A stretch of 5,004 nucleotides of DNA from Chloroflexota bacterium. GTDB lineage: Bacteria > Chloroflexota > Anaerolineae > B4-G1. Positions 1 to 5,004 of the stretch are shown here, one piece after another. Numbering within the stretch: position 1 is the stretch's first letter; every line of letters begins with the position of its first letter. The position numbers and the translations under genes are program-made. The DNA lies in assembly GCA_003648125.1 (NCBI GenBank), contig QMOE01000237.1, positions 1 through 5,004 of the forward strand, read 5' to 3'. A model generated the notes under the pieces. That model was not told the origin of the DNA, ran no database searches, and saw nothing but the letters and a program-made list of their open reading frames with translations.

Positions 1-2
1 AA

Positions 3-22
3 AATCCGTGTGAATCCGTGTC
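3..22. repeat. 10-bp tandem duplication, intergenic
   Basis: Two adjacent 10-base units (AATCCGTGTG then AATCCGTGTC) differ only in the last base. No coding frame of note covers it. Short duplicated 'aatccgtgt' runs of this kind occur scattered between genes in some environmental bacterial genomes, as far as I recall. With only one instance in the window it cannot be shown to be a dispersed family. Bases 1-74 otherwise hold nothing I can call, apart from a weak 4-bp hairpin (36-39 with 47-50). Confidence 0.45.
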
Positions 23-74
23 CCAAAGATTGGTTGCGGCGGGAGACCGCGTCATATTATGAAGAAACATGACT

Positions 75-115
75 AAAGCGAATCGCCCCGCTGTTTCGGC
101 GGGGCGATTCGCTTT
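75..115 (-). terminator. strong 17-bp hairpin, probable terminator of the small membrane protein gene
   Basis: Bases 75-91 are perfectly complementary to 99-115, giving a 17-bp GC-rich stem with a 7-base loop. It lies 25 bases beyond the stop codon of the minus-strand gene at 140-337. Read on the minus strand, the stem ends in CTTT and is followed by a T-rich but interrupted stretch (AGTCATGTTTCTTC), so it is a plausible though not textbook intrinsic terminator. The plus-strand side lacks a T tract just after the stem. It could stop transcription in both directions, insulating the region from whatever lies to the left. Confidence 0.7.
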
Positions 116-139
116 CAGGTGGGGAAAAAATTCCAGCCG

Positions 140-337
140 TCAGACGACGGGTAGGAGCAAACTCCCTTGTTGTCCTAGCAGTTCACCTAGACCCGCCAAG
201 CCGCCTAATCCCAGCAATGATAGGATCAGTCCTAAAATCGCGAATACAATTACCATCACGATCCAGGCCACGATGCCGGCGGCCAAGAACCCACATCCAA
301 ACATGAACCCATCACCGAAACCCAGGTTGCGCTGCAT
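140..337 (-). CDS. small hydrophobic glycine-rich membrane protein, function unknown
   Basis: I do not recognise a named family for this 65-residue protein. After a short polar N-terminus (MQRNLGFGDG), residues about 11-60 are almost wholly hydrophobic: a segment rich in Gly, Ala, Ile and Val (about 13-36), then a Leu/Gly segment (about 37-56) with GLGGLAGLGELLG-type small-residue spacing that favours helix packing. This suggests one long or two short membrane helices joined by a tight turn. No cleavable signal peptide is clear. The start is well supported: on the minus strand AAGGAG (plus coordinates 347-352) sits 9 bases before the ATG. A strong hairpin follows the stop codon. These two signals make it a real gene rather than a chance frame. 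It is transcribed divergently from the signalling cluster, so the two could share regulation, but no direct evidence shows this. An overlapping plus-strand frame (69-428) is proline- and arginine-rich and starts inside the terminator, so it is not favoured. Confidence 0.7.
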   Translation of the reverse strand: MQRNLGFGDGFMFGCGFLAAGIVAWIVMVIVFAILGLILSLLGLGGLAGLGELLGQQGSLLLPVV

Positions 338-346
338 TGATCCTTT

Positions 347-352
347 CTCCTT
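347..352 (-). promoter_or_regulatory. Shine-Dalgarno site of the small membrane protein gene
   Basis: Read on the minus strand the bases are AAGGAG, 9 bases upstream of the ATG at 337-335. This near-ideal site fixes the start codon and is the main reason to prefer this frame over the alternatives on either strand. Confidence 0.75.
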
Positions 353-596
353 ATCATATTCGTTGATCCTCCATCGGGTCTGTGAAACCGCCGAGGGATT
401 GATAATTTACCAAGTATTGCCCACGTAGTATGAGTCCAGTTGCACAAGCCTCGAAATCGGACGCAGACTTACCCGGATAAGATCCCAGAGTCAGCGATTA
501 GCTGCGTATATTGTGTAAATTCGCGTTTCACCAGTTACTCTCTACAAATAGAATATATTTAACTTAATTATATCACAATTCAAGGAGAAAGCAAGG

Positions 597-625
597 TTGC
601 CTCAGATGGGGAAGTGGGATATAAT
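597..625 (+). promoter_or_regulatory. sigma70-type promoter of the four-gene signalling cluster
   Basis: A perfect -10 box TATAAT (620-625) is preceded, with the ideal 17-base spacer, by TTGCCT (597-602), which matches four of six consensus -35 positions. The DNA upstream (about 551-580) is very A+T rich and could act as an UP element. Transcription would start near 632, leaving a leader of about 65 bases before the phosphatase ATG at 697. The spacing and position fit well, but no expression data support it. Confidence 0.6.
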
Positions 626-631
626 ACCCAC
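614..631. promoter_or_regulatory. 18-bp palindrome over the -10 box, candidate operator
   Basis: GTGGG (614-618) and CCCAC (627-631) are perfect inverted arms separated by 8 A/T bases that contain the TATAAT box. A dimeric repressor bound here would block RNA polymerase. In addition, TGGGATAT (615-622) has an inverted copy ATATCCCA at 670-677, so half of the motif recurs 55 bases downstream. The arms are short and chance is a real possibility. Confidence 0.35.
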
Positions 632-696
632 AGTTCTGGGGCCGGAGCGAGCAACGGAGCCCAGCCTCGATATCCCAATGCAAAGCGAACAAGTTT

Positions 697-1422
697 ATGG
701 AAATTCAGATTGCTGTGGCCAAGGTGGGGAAATATGCCACCAGTGAGAGCGGCGATACGGTGGAGGTGATCGAGCGGCCTCGCGGTGGCCTCTCGCTAGT
801 GCTGGCCGATGGGCAGCGCAGTGGGCGGGGGGCGAAGGCGATCAGCAACATGGTGGTCCGCAAGGCGATTTCCCTCCTGGCCGAAGGCGTGCGCGATGGG
901 GCCGTCGCCCGCGCTGCCCACGATTACCTGCGCACCCAACGCGGTGGCAAGGTCTCGGCCACACTGAACATCGTGTCCGTGGATTTGGTCAGCGGTACCC
1001 TTGTCCTTTCGCGTAATAGCCACTGCCCCGTCGTGGTCATCACCCCAGCCGGCATCACTCTCCTCAATCAACCCTCGGAAGCCATCGGCATCTACGCCTG
1101 GACCAAGCCGGTGATCACTGAACTCCCCCTGGAGCCCGAAACCTACGTCATCGTTTTCACGGACGGCGTGATGGATGCCGGGGCACGCTACGGACAACGG
1201 CTGGACGTGCCCCAACTGGCGAGAGACCTGCTGGCCAGTGGTCTGTGCGATGCTCCCAGCCTGGCCGATGCCATCTTGCAGCGCGGGGTGGAACTGGACC
1301 GCGGTCGCCCGAGCGACGACATCAGCGTCGTCGTGGTAGCAATCGTGCCCAGGAAGGAACACGACGACGTGCGGCGGATGGCAATTTCATTTCCTCTGCC
1401 GGCGGTGAGAGGAACGTGGTAA
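697..1422 (+). CDS. stand-alone SpoIIE/PP2C-type serine phosphatase
   Basis: The 241-residue product is a single PP2C-like phosphatase domain of the SpoIIE/RsbU type, metal-dependent enzymes that typically remove phosphate from serine on anti-sigma-factor antagonists or similar switch proteins. The expected acidic metal-binding positions are visible: Asp20 in ESGD, Asp38-Gly39 in LVLADGQRSGRGAKA, Asp156-Gly157 in VFTDGVMDAG, and Asp207-Asp208 in SDDISVVVV. All motifs are present, so it is probably active. It has no sensor, GAF, PAS or membrane domain, so its input must come from partners; a loosely conserved tail follows residue 217. It is predicted to be cytoplasmic. ATG 697 is the only usual start codon in this frame after an upstream stop at 622-624, and the N-terminus fits stand-alone members of the family. 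No good Shine-Dalgarno site precedes it. It is first in the cluster, and its stop overlaps the start of the channel-like gene by 7 bases. No target can be named: no anti-sigma factor or STAS-domain gene is in the window. Confidence 0.88.
   Translation: MEIQIAVAKVGKYATSESGDTVEVIERPRGGLSLVLADGQRSGRGAKAISNMVVRKAISLLAEGVRDGAVARAAHDYLRTQRGGKVSATLNIVSVDLVSGTLVLSRNSHCPVVVITPAGITLLNQPSEAIGIYAWTKPVITELPLEPETYVIVFTDGVMDAGARYGQRLDVPQLARDLLASGLCDAPSLADAILQRGVELDRGRPSDDISVVVVAIVPRKEHDDVRRMAISFPLPAVRGTW
1407..1412 (+). promoter_or_regulatory. Shine-Dalgarno-like site that sets the GTG start of the RCK gene
   Basis: GAGAGG ends three bases before GTG 1416. The spacing is short, but it is the only site near the point where the conserved part of the protein begins. 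It lies inside the end of the phosphatase gene, consistent with translational coupling. Confidence 0.4.
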
Positions 1423-2471
1423 ACAAGCAACTGCGGCGCTATCTGAAAGCCAGCCTGCGTGACGTGTGGGTGCTCGTCCGCGAGTCCCGCGTCTCGCTCC
1501 TGTTGTTTGCCGGCGTCGTTTTGCTGGGCGGGCTTGCCCTGCGGATATGGTACGTCTGGCCGGACAGTGGAGAGCGCCTCTCGTATGCCGAGGCCATCTA
1601 CGCTACATTCACCCTGATCTTCCTGGAAACATCCCTGCGCTTTCCCCGGGTGTGGTATTTGCAGATATTCTTCTTCCTCATCCCGGTCGTGGGTCTGAGC
1701 CTGATCGCTAATGGGGTGGTGCGCTTCGGGGTAATGTTATTCAACAAGCAGACCAGAAGGGAGGAATGGCAGGTGGCGATTGCCTCGACCTACAGCGGCC
1801 ACGTGATAGTCTGCGGGCTGGGCCGCGATGGCTACCGCGTCGTGGAGCAATTGCTCAAATTTAGAGAGGACGTAGTCGGTATCGAGCGCAACGAGCAGGG
1901 CCAGTTTCTAGACATCATCCGTAATCTGAGGGTGCCGGTGATCATCTCCGACGCGCGACGTCCAGGGGCGCTGAGCAAGGCCGGCGTCGAACGAGCCACG
2001 GCCGTGGTCATCTGTACCGAGGATGATCTGGTCAACCTGACCATCGCTCTGGAGGCGCGCGAGCTGAATCCCAACATCAGGGTGGTCATGCGCATGTTCG
2101 ACGCTGAGCTGGCACAGAAAATGGAGAAAGTGTTTGGCATCCATGCTGCCTTCAGCACCTCAGCCCTGGCAGCCCCGGTACTGGCCGCTGCTGCCACGCG
2201 GACAGATGTCACCCTTTCGTTCTACGTTGACGATACACTGCTCAACGTGAGCGAAGTGCTCGTTCAAGCCGGTTCCCCGCTGGTGGGCTGTGAGATCGCC
2301 GCCCTGGAGCGCGAATTCGACATATCGGTGATCCTGTACAAAGGGCAGCGGTGTGCGGATCTTCACCCCGATCCCCAGATTTGCTTGCAGGCGGGGGACA
2401 AGATCGTCGTCTTCGCTTCGTTGGACGCCCTAAACAGCTTGCACAAGCGTAATCGGGCGTCAGGTCCGTAG
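1416..2471 (+). CDS. two-helix channel-like protein with RCK (TrkA-N and TrkA-C) domains, no canonical K+ filter
   Basis: With the GTG start at 1416 the product has 351 residues. The frame is open further upstream to ATG 1245, but that part only mirrors the phosphatase gene. Membrane helix 1 spans about 26-48. A pore-helix-like stretch follows (about 56-70), then helix 2 (about 80-105, with IFFFLIPVVG). The RCK-N (TrkA-N) Rossmann domain runs from about 127 to 245: the dinucleotide loop GLGRDG is at 134-139, the acidic Glu157 at the end of strand 2 usually contacts the ribose of NAD, and SDARRP with a later CTEDD-like stretch follow. An RCK-C domain (about 268-345) ends the protein. The layout is that of a ligand-gated bacterial K+ channel, but where TVGYGD should be the sequence reads TLIFLETSLRFP (66-77). 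It may therefore be a non-K+ channel, a gating subunit or a membrane-anchored sensor. RCK domains bind NAD(H), ATP/ADP, Ca2+ or cyclic-di-AMP in known relatives; the ligand here is unknown. Its start overlaps the phosphatase and its stop lies 11 bases before the next gene. Confidence 0.85.
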   Translation: MVNKQLRRYLKASLRDVWVLVRESRVSLLLFAGVVLLGGLALRIWYVWPDSGERLSYAEAIYATFTLIFLETSLRFPRVWYLQIFFFLIPVVGLSLIANGVVRFGVMLFNKQTRREEWQVAIASTYSGHVIVCGLGRDGYRVVEQLLKFREDVVGIERNEQGQFLDIIRNLRVPVIISDARRPGALSKAGVERATAVVICTEDDLVNLTIALEARELNPNIRVVMRMFDAELAQKMEKVFGIHAAFSTSALAAPVLAAAATRTDVTLSFYVDDTLLNVSEVLVQAGSPLVGCEIAALEREFDISVILYKGQRCADLHPDPQICLQAGDKIVVFASLDALNSLHKRNRASGP

Positions 2472-2475
2472 GAAG
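2470..2475 (+). promoter_or_regulatory. Shine-Dalgarno site overlapping the upstream stop codon
   Basis: AGGAAG begins within the TAG stop of the RCK gene (2469-2471) and ends 7 bases before ATG 2483. This supports the ATG at 2483, and hence inclusion of the P-loop domain in the next protein, and suggests re-initiation by ribosomes that finish the RCK gene. Confidence 0.6.
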
Positions 2476-2482
2476 CAACGCG

Positions 2483-3964
2483 ATGGGACTGCGAATCGCT
2501 ATCGTGGGGCCGTGCGCTTCTGGAAAGACGGAGTTGGTGCAGGCACTGTGCGCCAGGGGATACGACGCTCGACAGTGCGTGCAGGAACATTCCTACGTGC
2601 CCACGATGTGGCAGCGCATCTCTCGCCCGGACGTGCTTATCTATCTGGACGCCGAGTTGCTCACCATCGTGCAGCGGCGAGGCGCCGACTGGGATGAACG
2701 TCTGCTGATGGAGCAGCGGCGACGGCTGAGCCACGCCCGCGCTCACTGCGATTTGTACCTGCGCACCGACACGCTGAGCCGCGAGGAAGTAGTCCAGGCC
2801 GTTCTCGATTTCCTGAAAAGCTTCGTCCACAGCAGTTCCATCCATGAAACAACCAGCTCCGAGCAGACGTTTTCGGATGGTACCATGTCCCATCATAACC
2901 GCCTGATGACCCTGTTGGAGATCACCCGCCAGTTGACGGCGGAGACCGATCTGGATAAATTGCTCGAACTCATCGTCTCGCGCACCACGAAGCTGCTGGG
3001 CGCCGAGCGTACTACCCTGTACCTGCTTGACCGGGAGACTAACGAACTCTGGTCGAAGATCGCAGAGGGCACCATCACAATCCGTCTGCCGGTGGGCCAT
3101 GGCCTGGCCGGATACGTGGCTCAGACGGGAGAGGTGCTCAATGTCCAGGACGTGCAACACGATCCCCGTCACGCATCGCGCTTCGATAAACTCACCGGCT
3201 ACCGGGTAGACACCATGCTGGCTGTGCCCATGCGCGACCGGGCCGGCAGCATCATCGGCGTGGTGCAGGTGCTCAACAAACAGACAGGGACGTTCACTGC
3301 CGAGGACGAGGAATTGTTGACCGCCCTGGCCTCCTCGGCAGCCATCGCCCTGGAAAACGCCCGCCTGCACGCTCAGGTGCAACGTATGCTGGACAGCCTG
3401 ATTGCCACTCTGGCCGCTATAATTGACGCGCGTGACAGACAGATGGCCGGCCATTCGCAGCGCGTGACCGAGTATGCCGTGGCCATCGCTCGCCGGATGG
3501 GACTGTCTGCCGGGCGGATAGAGCTCGTCCGCATCGCCGGATTGCTTCACGACGTGGGCAAGATCGGTGTGCCGGAAGCTATTCTTACTAAAACGAGTGA
3601 GCTGACATCCGAGGAAAAGCACATTATGCGCGATCACGCCCGACTGACCGGCGAAATCCTATCTAACGTCCACTTCAGCGATGACCTGCGCGAGGTGCCT
3701 ATCATCGCCGCCCAGCACCACGAACGGCTGGACGGTTCAGGGTATCCCAATGGCCTGCGAGCAGAGGAGCTTTCCCTGGAAAGCCGCATCCTGGCCGTGG
3801 CAGACGTGTTCGACGCGCTCACCTCACACCGCTATTACCGCGAGCCGGTGTCGGATCAGGAGGCTTTGGCTGAGATCGAACAGGGGGCAGGTGTGCTCTT
3901 CGACGCGGATGTGGTCGAAACCCTGAAGCAATTGGTCGCTGAGGGAAAAGTATACCATGATTGA
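2483..3964 (+). CDS. P-loop kinase-like domain fused to GAF and HD-GYP (c-di-GMP phosphodiesterase)
   Basis: This 493-residue protein has three parts. Residues 1-112 look like a small P-loop nucleotide-kinase-fold domain: Walker A GPCASGKT (9-16), then QEHS (34-37), VLIYLD (51-56) and an Arg-rich helix near 77-88. Its substrate is unknown. A polar Ser/Thr linker (113-135) leads to a GAF sensor domain (about 140-293), which typically binds a small molecule or mediates dimerisation. A helical connector and an HD-GYP domain (about 300-490) follow. The HD-GYP metal and catalytic residues are all visible: His324, the HD pair His356-Asp357 in LLHDVGKIG, His385, His412-His413, DGSGYP (417-422), and Asp441 in VADVFDAL. 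Known HD-GYP enzymes hydrolyse cyclic-di-GMP to pGpG or GMP, so activity is likely. The protein is predicted to be cytoplasmic. Met135 could be an internal start giving a GAF-HD-GYP protein alone, but its upstream site is poor, whereas ATG 2483 has a good one. The stop overlaps the next gene by 8 bases. Confidence 0.88.
   Translation: MGLRIAIVGPCASGKTELVQALCARGYDARQCVQEHSYVPTMWQRISRPDVLIYLDAELLTIVQRRGADWDERLLMEQRRRLSHARAHCDLYLRTDTLSREEVVQAVLDFLKSFVHSSSIHETTSSEQTFSDGTMSHHNRLMTLLEITRQLTAETDLDKLLELIVSRTTKLLGAERTTLYLLDRETNELWSKIAEGTITIRLPVGHGLAGYVAQTGEVLNVQDVQHDPRHASRFDKLTGYRVDTMLAVPMRDRAGSIIGVVQVLNKQTGTFTAEDEELLTALASSAAIALENARLHAQVQRMLDSLIATLAAIIDARDRQMAGHSQRVTEYAVAIARRMGLSAGRIELVRIAGLLHDVGKIGVPEAILTKTSELTSEEKHIMRDHARLTGEILSNVHFSDDLREVPIIAAQHHERLDGSGYPNGLRAEELSLESRILAVADVFDALTSHRYYREPVSDQEALAEIEQGAGVLFDADVVETLKQLVAEGKVYHD
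3941..3945 (+). promoter_or_regulatory. Shine-Dalgarno-like site of the Mth938-type gene
   Basis: GAGGG lies 11 bases before ATG 3957, inside the end of the HD-GYP gene. The spacing is slightly long. The ATGATTGA overlap itself points to coupled translation. Confidence 0.4.
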
Positions 3965-4298
3965 GAGCTACGACTTTGGGCGTATCGTGATCAATGGCCG
4001 GGCCTATACCACCGACGTCATCGTTCTGCCAGACCGCGTGCTTTCCTCGTGGTGGCGGCAGGCAGGCCACAAGCTGGCTCCCGCCGACCTGGACGAGGTA
4101 ATCGCCGCCCGGCCCGATGTGCTGGTAGTGGGTACCGGTTATTCCGGCCTGATGCGCGTCCCCCCGGAGACGGAGACTTACCTGGCAGAGCAGAACATCC
4201 AGCTCGTGGTCGAACGCACCGCCGACGCCTGCCGGACTTACAATCGGCTTCTGCACGCCGGCCGGAACGTCGCTGCCGCCCTGCACCTCACTTGCTGA
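3957..4298 (+). CDS. Mth938/DUF498 domain protein (NDUFAF3/AAMDC-like fold)
   Basis: The 113-residue product matches the whole Mth938-like domain from end to end. Visible family features are SYDFGRIVINGRAY near the N-terminus, Asp20 in TTDVIVLPD, the Trp pair and WRQAGHKL (32-40), the glycine motif VVGTGYSG (57-64) followed by MRVPPE, the YNRLL stretch (95-99) near the end, and the terminal AALHLTC. The family includes archaeal MTH938, human AAMDC and the mitochondrial complex I assembly factor NDUFAF3. The bacterial role is not established and no catalytic activity is assigned, so none is claimed here. No signal peptide or membrane segment is seen. The ATG overlaps the end of the HD-GYP gene by 8 bases, so it is very likely the last gene of the same transcript. 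Its placement with signalling genes may be functional or may simply reflect clustering with housekeeping genes. Confidence 0.87.
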   Translation: MIESYDFGRIVINGRAYTTDVIVLPDRVLSSWWRQAGHKLAPADLDEVIAARPDVLVVGTGYSGLMRVPPETETYLAEQNIQLVVERTADACRTYNRLLHAGRNVAAALHLTC

Positions 4299-4321
4299 GG
4301 ATGGGGTAATCGTATAGTCCC

Positions 4322-4398
4322 GTAGGGCAGGCTCTTAGCCCGCCGTTTAACGGCGCGAGTAGCACTTCCCGACGCGGCAGGCTGCGAGCCTGCCCTAC
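4322..4398. repeat. REPIN-like pair of inverted palindromic repeats
   Basis: GTAGGGCAGGCTC (4322-4334) is a perfect inverted copy of GAGCCTGCCCTAC (4386-4398). Each end is itself a small palindrome: 4376-4383 pairs with 4387-4394 across a 3-base loop, and 4326-4333 pairs with 4337-4344 with one mismatch. Between them is another small hairpin (CGCCG/CGGCG, 4341-4355). Two REP-like palindromes in opposite orientation between convergent genes is the layout called a REPIN, mobilised in other bacteria by RAYT (TnpA_REP) transposases. No such transposase is in the window. Confidence 0.6.
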
Positions 4399-4419
4399 TG
4401 AGAAACGGTACTCACAACA

Positions 4420-4452
4420 AAGGGGAACCTCATCTCCTGCGAGGTTCCCCTT
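4420..4452 (-). terminator. 12-bp hairpin terminator between convergent genes
   Basis: AAGGGGAACCTC (4420-4431) pairs perfectly with GAGGTTCCCCTT (4441-4452) around a 9-base loop. It lies just beyond the stop of the minus-strand transporter gene, and on that strand the stem is followed by the T-rich TGTTGTGAG, so it is a good intrinsic terminator for that gene. On the plus strand the stem ends in CCCCTT with a weak tail, so it may also stop the four-gene transcript. Confidence 0.72.
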
Positions 4453-4475
4453 CACGTCACTGCCCTGCGACTGCA

Positions 4476-5004
4476 CTACGATTCACCGAGGTACGCTTTG
4501 CGCACCTTTTCGTCCTCCAAAAGGGCCTGCGCCGGGCCGGAGAGCACGATGCGCCCCGTCTCCAGTACGTAGCCCCTATCGGCCAGCCGAAGCGCGGCAC
4601 GGGCGTTCTGCTCCACTAACAGGATCGTCACTCCCTGAGCGTTGATCTCGCGGATAGTCTGGAAGATGGCCCGCACCAGCATGGGAGCCAGGCCCAACGA
4701 AGGCTCATCCAGCATGAGCAATCGAGGCCGGGCCATGAGCGCCCGCCCGATGGCCAACATCTGCTGCTCACCGCCGGAAAGCGTGCCCGCGATCTGGTTC
4801 TTGCGTTCCTCCAGGCGAGGAAAGAGGGCGAAGACTCGTCGCCGGTTGGCTTCGATAGCCGCCTTGTCATTACCCAGGCTATAGGCTCCCATGTTCAGAT
4901 TTTCTCGCACCGTGAGCGTAGAGAAAATCTTCCGCCCCTCCGGAGCCTGACAGATGCCACGATACACGATCTGGTGAGCAGGCACATCGTTGATCACCTG
5001 GCCA
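4476..5004 (-). CDS. livF: branched-chain amino acid type ABC transporter ATP-binding protein (LivF family), 5' end missing
   Basis: About 175 C-terminal residues are present. The gene runs off the right edge, so the true start and the Walker A loop lie outside the window; the GTG at 4997 is not the start. Counting from that Val as 1, the sequence shows the Q-loop region with LivF-style GICQAPEGRKIF (14-25) and LTVRENL, the ABC signature LSGGEQQ (73-79), Walker B LLMLDEP (93-99), a SLGLAP D-loop (100-105), and LLVEQN (126-131) where most ABC ATPases have the switch histidine. EQN at this place is characteristic of LivF and separates it from LivG, which has a His. Known LivF works with LivG and the membrane subunits LivH and LivM plus a periplasmic binding protein in ATP-driven import of Leu, Ile and Val; relatives carry urea or other amides, so the substrate is uncertain. 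The rest of the operon should lie to the right. The gene is convergent with the signalling cluster and ends in its own terminator. Confidence 0.88.
   Translation of the reverse strand, partial: GQVINDVPAHQIVYRGICQAPEGRKIFSTLTVRENLNMGAYSLGNDKAAIEANRRRVFALFPRLEERKNQIAGTLSGGEQQMLAIGRALMARPRLLMLDEPSLGLAPMLVRAIFQTIREINAQGVTILLVEQNARAALRLADRGYVLETGRIVLSGPAQALLEDEKVRKAYLGES

Larger units (their letters stand above)
338..696. other. divergent intergenic spacer with AT-rich core
   Basis: This 359-base spacer separates two divergently transcribed genes. It holds no convincing gene in any frame. Its middle (about 541-580) is strikingly A+T rich compared with the GC-rich genes around it, as expected of promoter or UP-element DNA. 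The plus-strand promoter and a nearby palindrome are listed separately. A promoter for the minus-strand gene must also lie here, but I could not pick a -35/-10 pair with confidence. A perfect AAGGAG at 582-587 is not followed by an obvious gene; see the findings. Confidence 0.6.

Noticed and set aside
69..428. Plus-strand 119-codon frame across the left hairpin and the small membrane protein gene
   Set aside because: It starts inside the terminator region, is proline- and arginine-rich with no domain, and lies opposite a gene with a better ribosome site and terminator.
632..696. Cyclic-di-GMP riboswitch in the leader of the signalling cluster
   Set aside because: It would suit an HD-GYP operon, but the leader is only about 65 bases and I see none of the conserved GEMM core sequence or its tetraloop-receptor arrangement.
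1245..1415. N-terminal extension of the RCK protein to ATG 1245
   Set aside because: The extra 57 residues lie wholly within the phosphatase gene and are Arg-rich without any motif. The GTG at 1416 sits just before the conserved region and has a ribosome-site-like GAGAGG.
2363..3637. Long minus-strand open frame of 424 codons opposite the P-loop-GAF-HD-GYP gene
   Set aside because: The plus strand there encodes clearly recognisable domains with intact motifs. The minus frame has no familiar motif and is His/Gln-rich, as expected of an antisense shadow in GC-rich DNA.
4600..4625. Loss of the switch histidine in the ABC ATPase
   Set aside because: The EQN motif in place of the histidine is normal for the LivF family and does not indicate a defect.
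1..5004. CRISPR array, tRNA, rRNA or insertion sequence
   Set aside because: No regularly spaced repeats, cloverleaf-like segment, rRNA-like stretch, transposase frame or terminal inverted repeats flanking a gene were seen on either strand.

Overview
The window looks like bacterial chromosome, most likely from the phylum Chloroflexota (Anaerolineae-like). This is an inference from the style of several proteins: a SpoIIE phosphatase starting directly with an IAVAKVGKYATSESGD-like N-terminus, an RCK protein with a channel-like membrane region, and a small P-loop protein with a QEHS...LIYLD pattern. The GC-rich genes separated by AT-rich spacers and short palindromic intergenic repeats fit the same picture. 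No rRNA, tRNA, CRISPR array, transposase or phage gene is visible, and the taxonomic call is not proven.

Layout. Bases 1-74 hold a short tandem repeat and no gene. A very strong 17-bp hairpin (75-115) follows, probably the terminator of a small minus-strand gene (140-337) encoding a 65-residue hydrophobic, glycine-rich membrane protein with an excellent Shine-Dalgarno site. An AT-rich 359-bp divergent spacer (338-696) carries a good sigma70-type promoter (-35 at 597-602, -10 at 620-625) whose -10 box sits inside a small palindrome.

The promoter drives a compact plus-strand cluster of four genes that overlap or nearly touch: a stand-alone SpoIIE/PP2C-type phosphatase (697-1422); a two-helix channel-like protein with RCK-N and RCK-C domains but no recognisable TVGYG selectivity filter (1416-2471); a three-part protein joining a P-loop kinase-like domain to GAF and HD-GYP domains (2483-3964); and an Mth938/DUF498-type protein (3957-4298). 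The junctions (7-nt overlap, 11-nt gap, 8-nt overlap) argue for one transcript and translational coupling. Three of the four products are signalling or ligand-sensing proteins, so the likely theme is a signalling module: phosphoprotein dephosphorylation, nucleotide-gated membrane regulation and cyclic-di-GMP breakdown. How they work together is not known from the sequence.

The cluster ends in a convergent spacer (4299-4475) with a REPIN-like pair of inverted palindromes and a 12-bp terminator hairpin. From the other side comes the 3' part of a minus-strand branched-chain amino acid type ABC transporter ATPase (LivF family, 4476 to the window edge), whose Walker A part lies outside the window.
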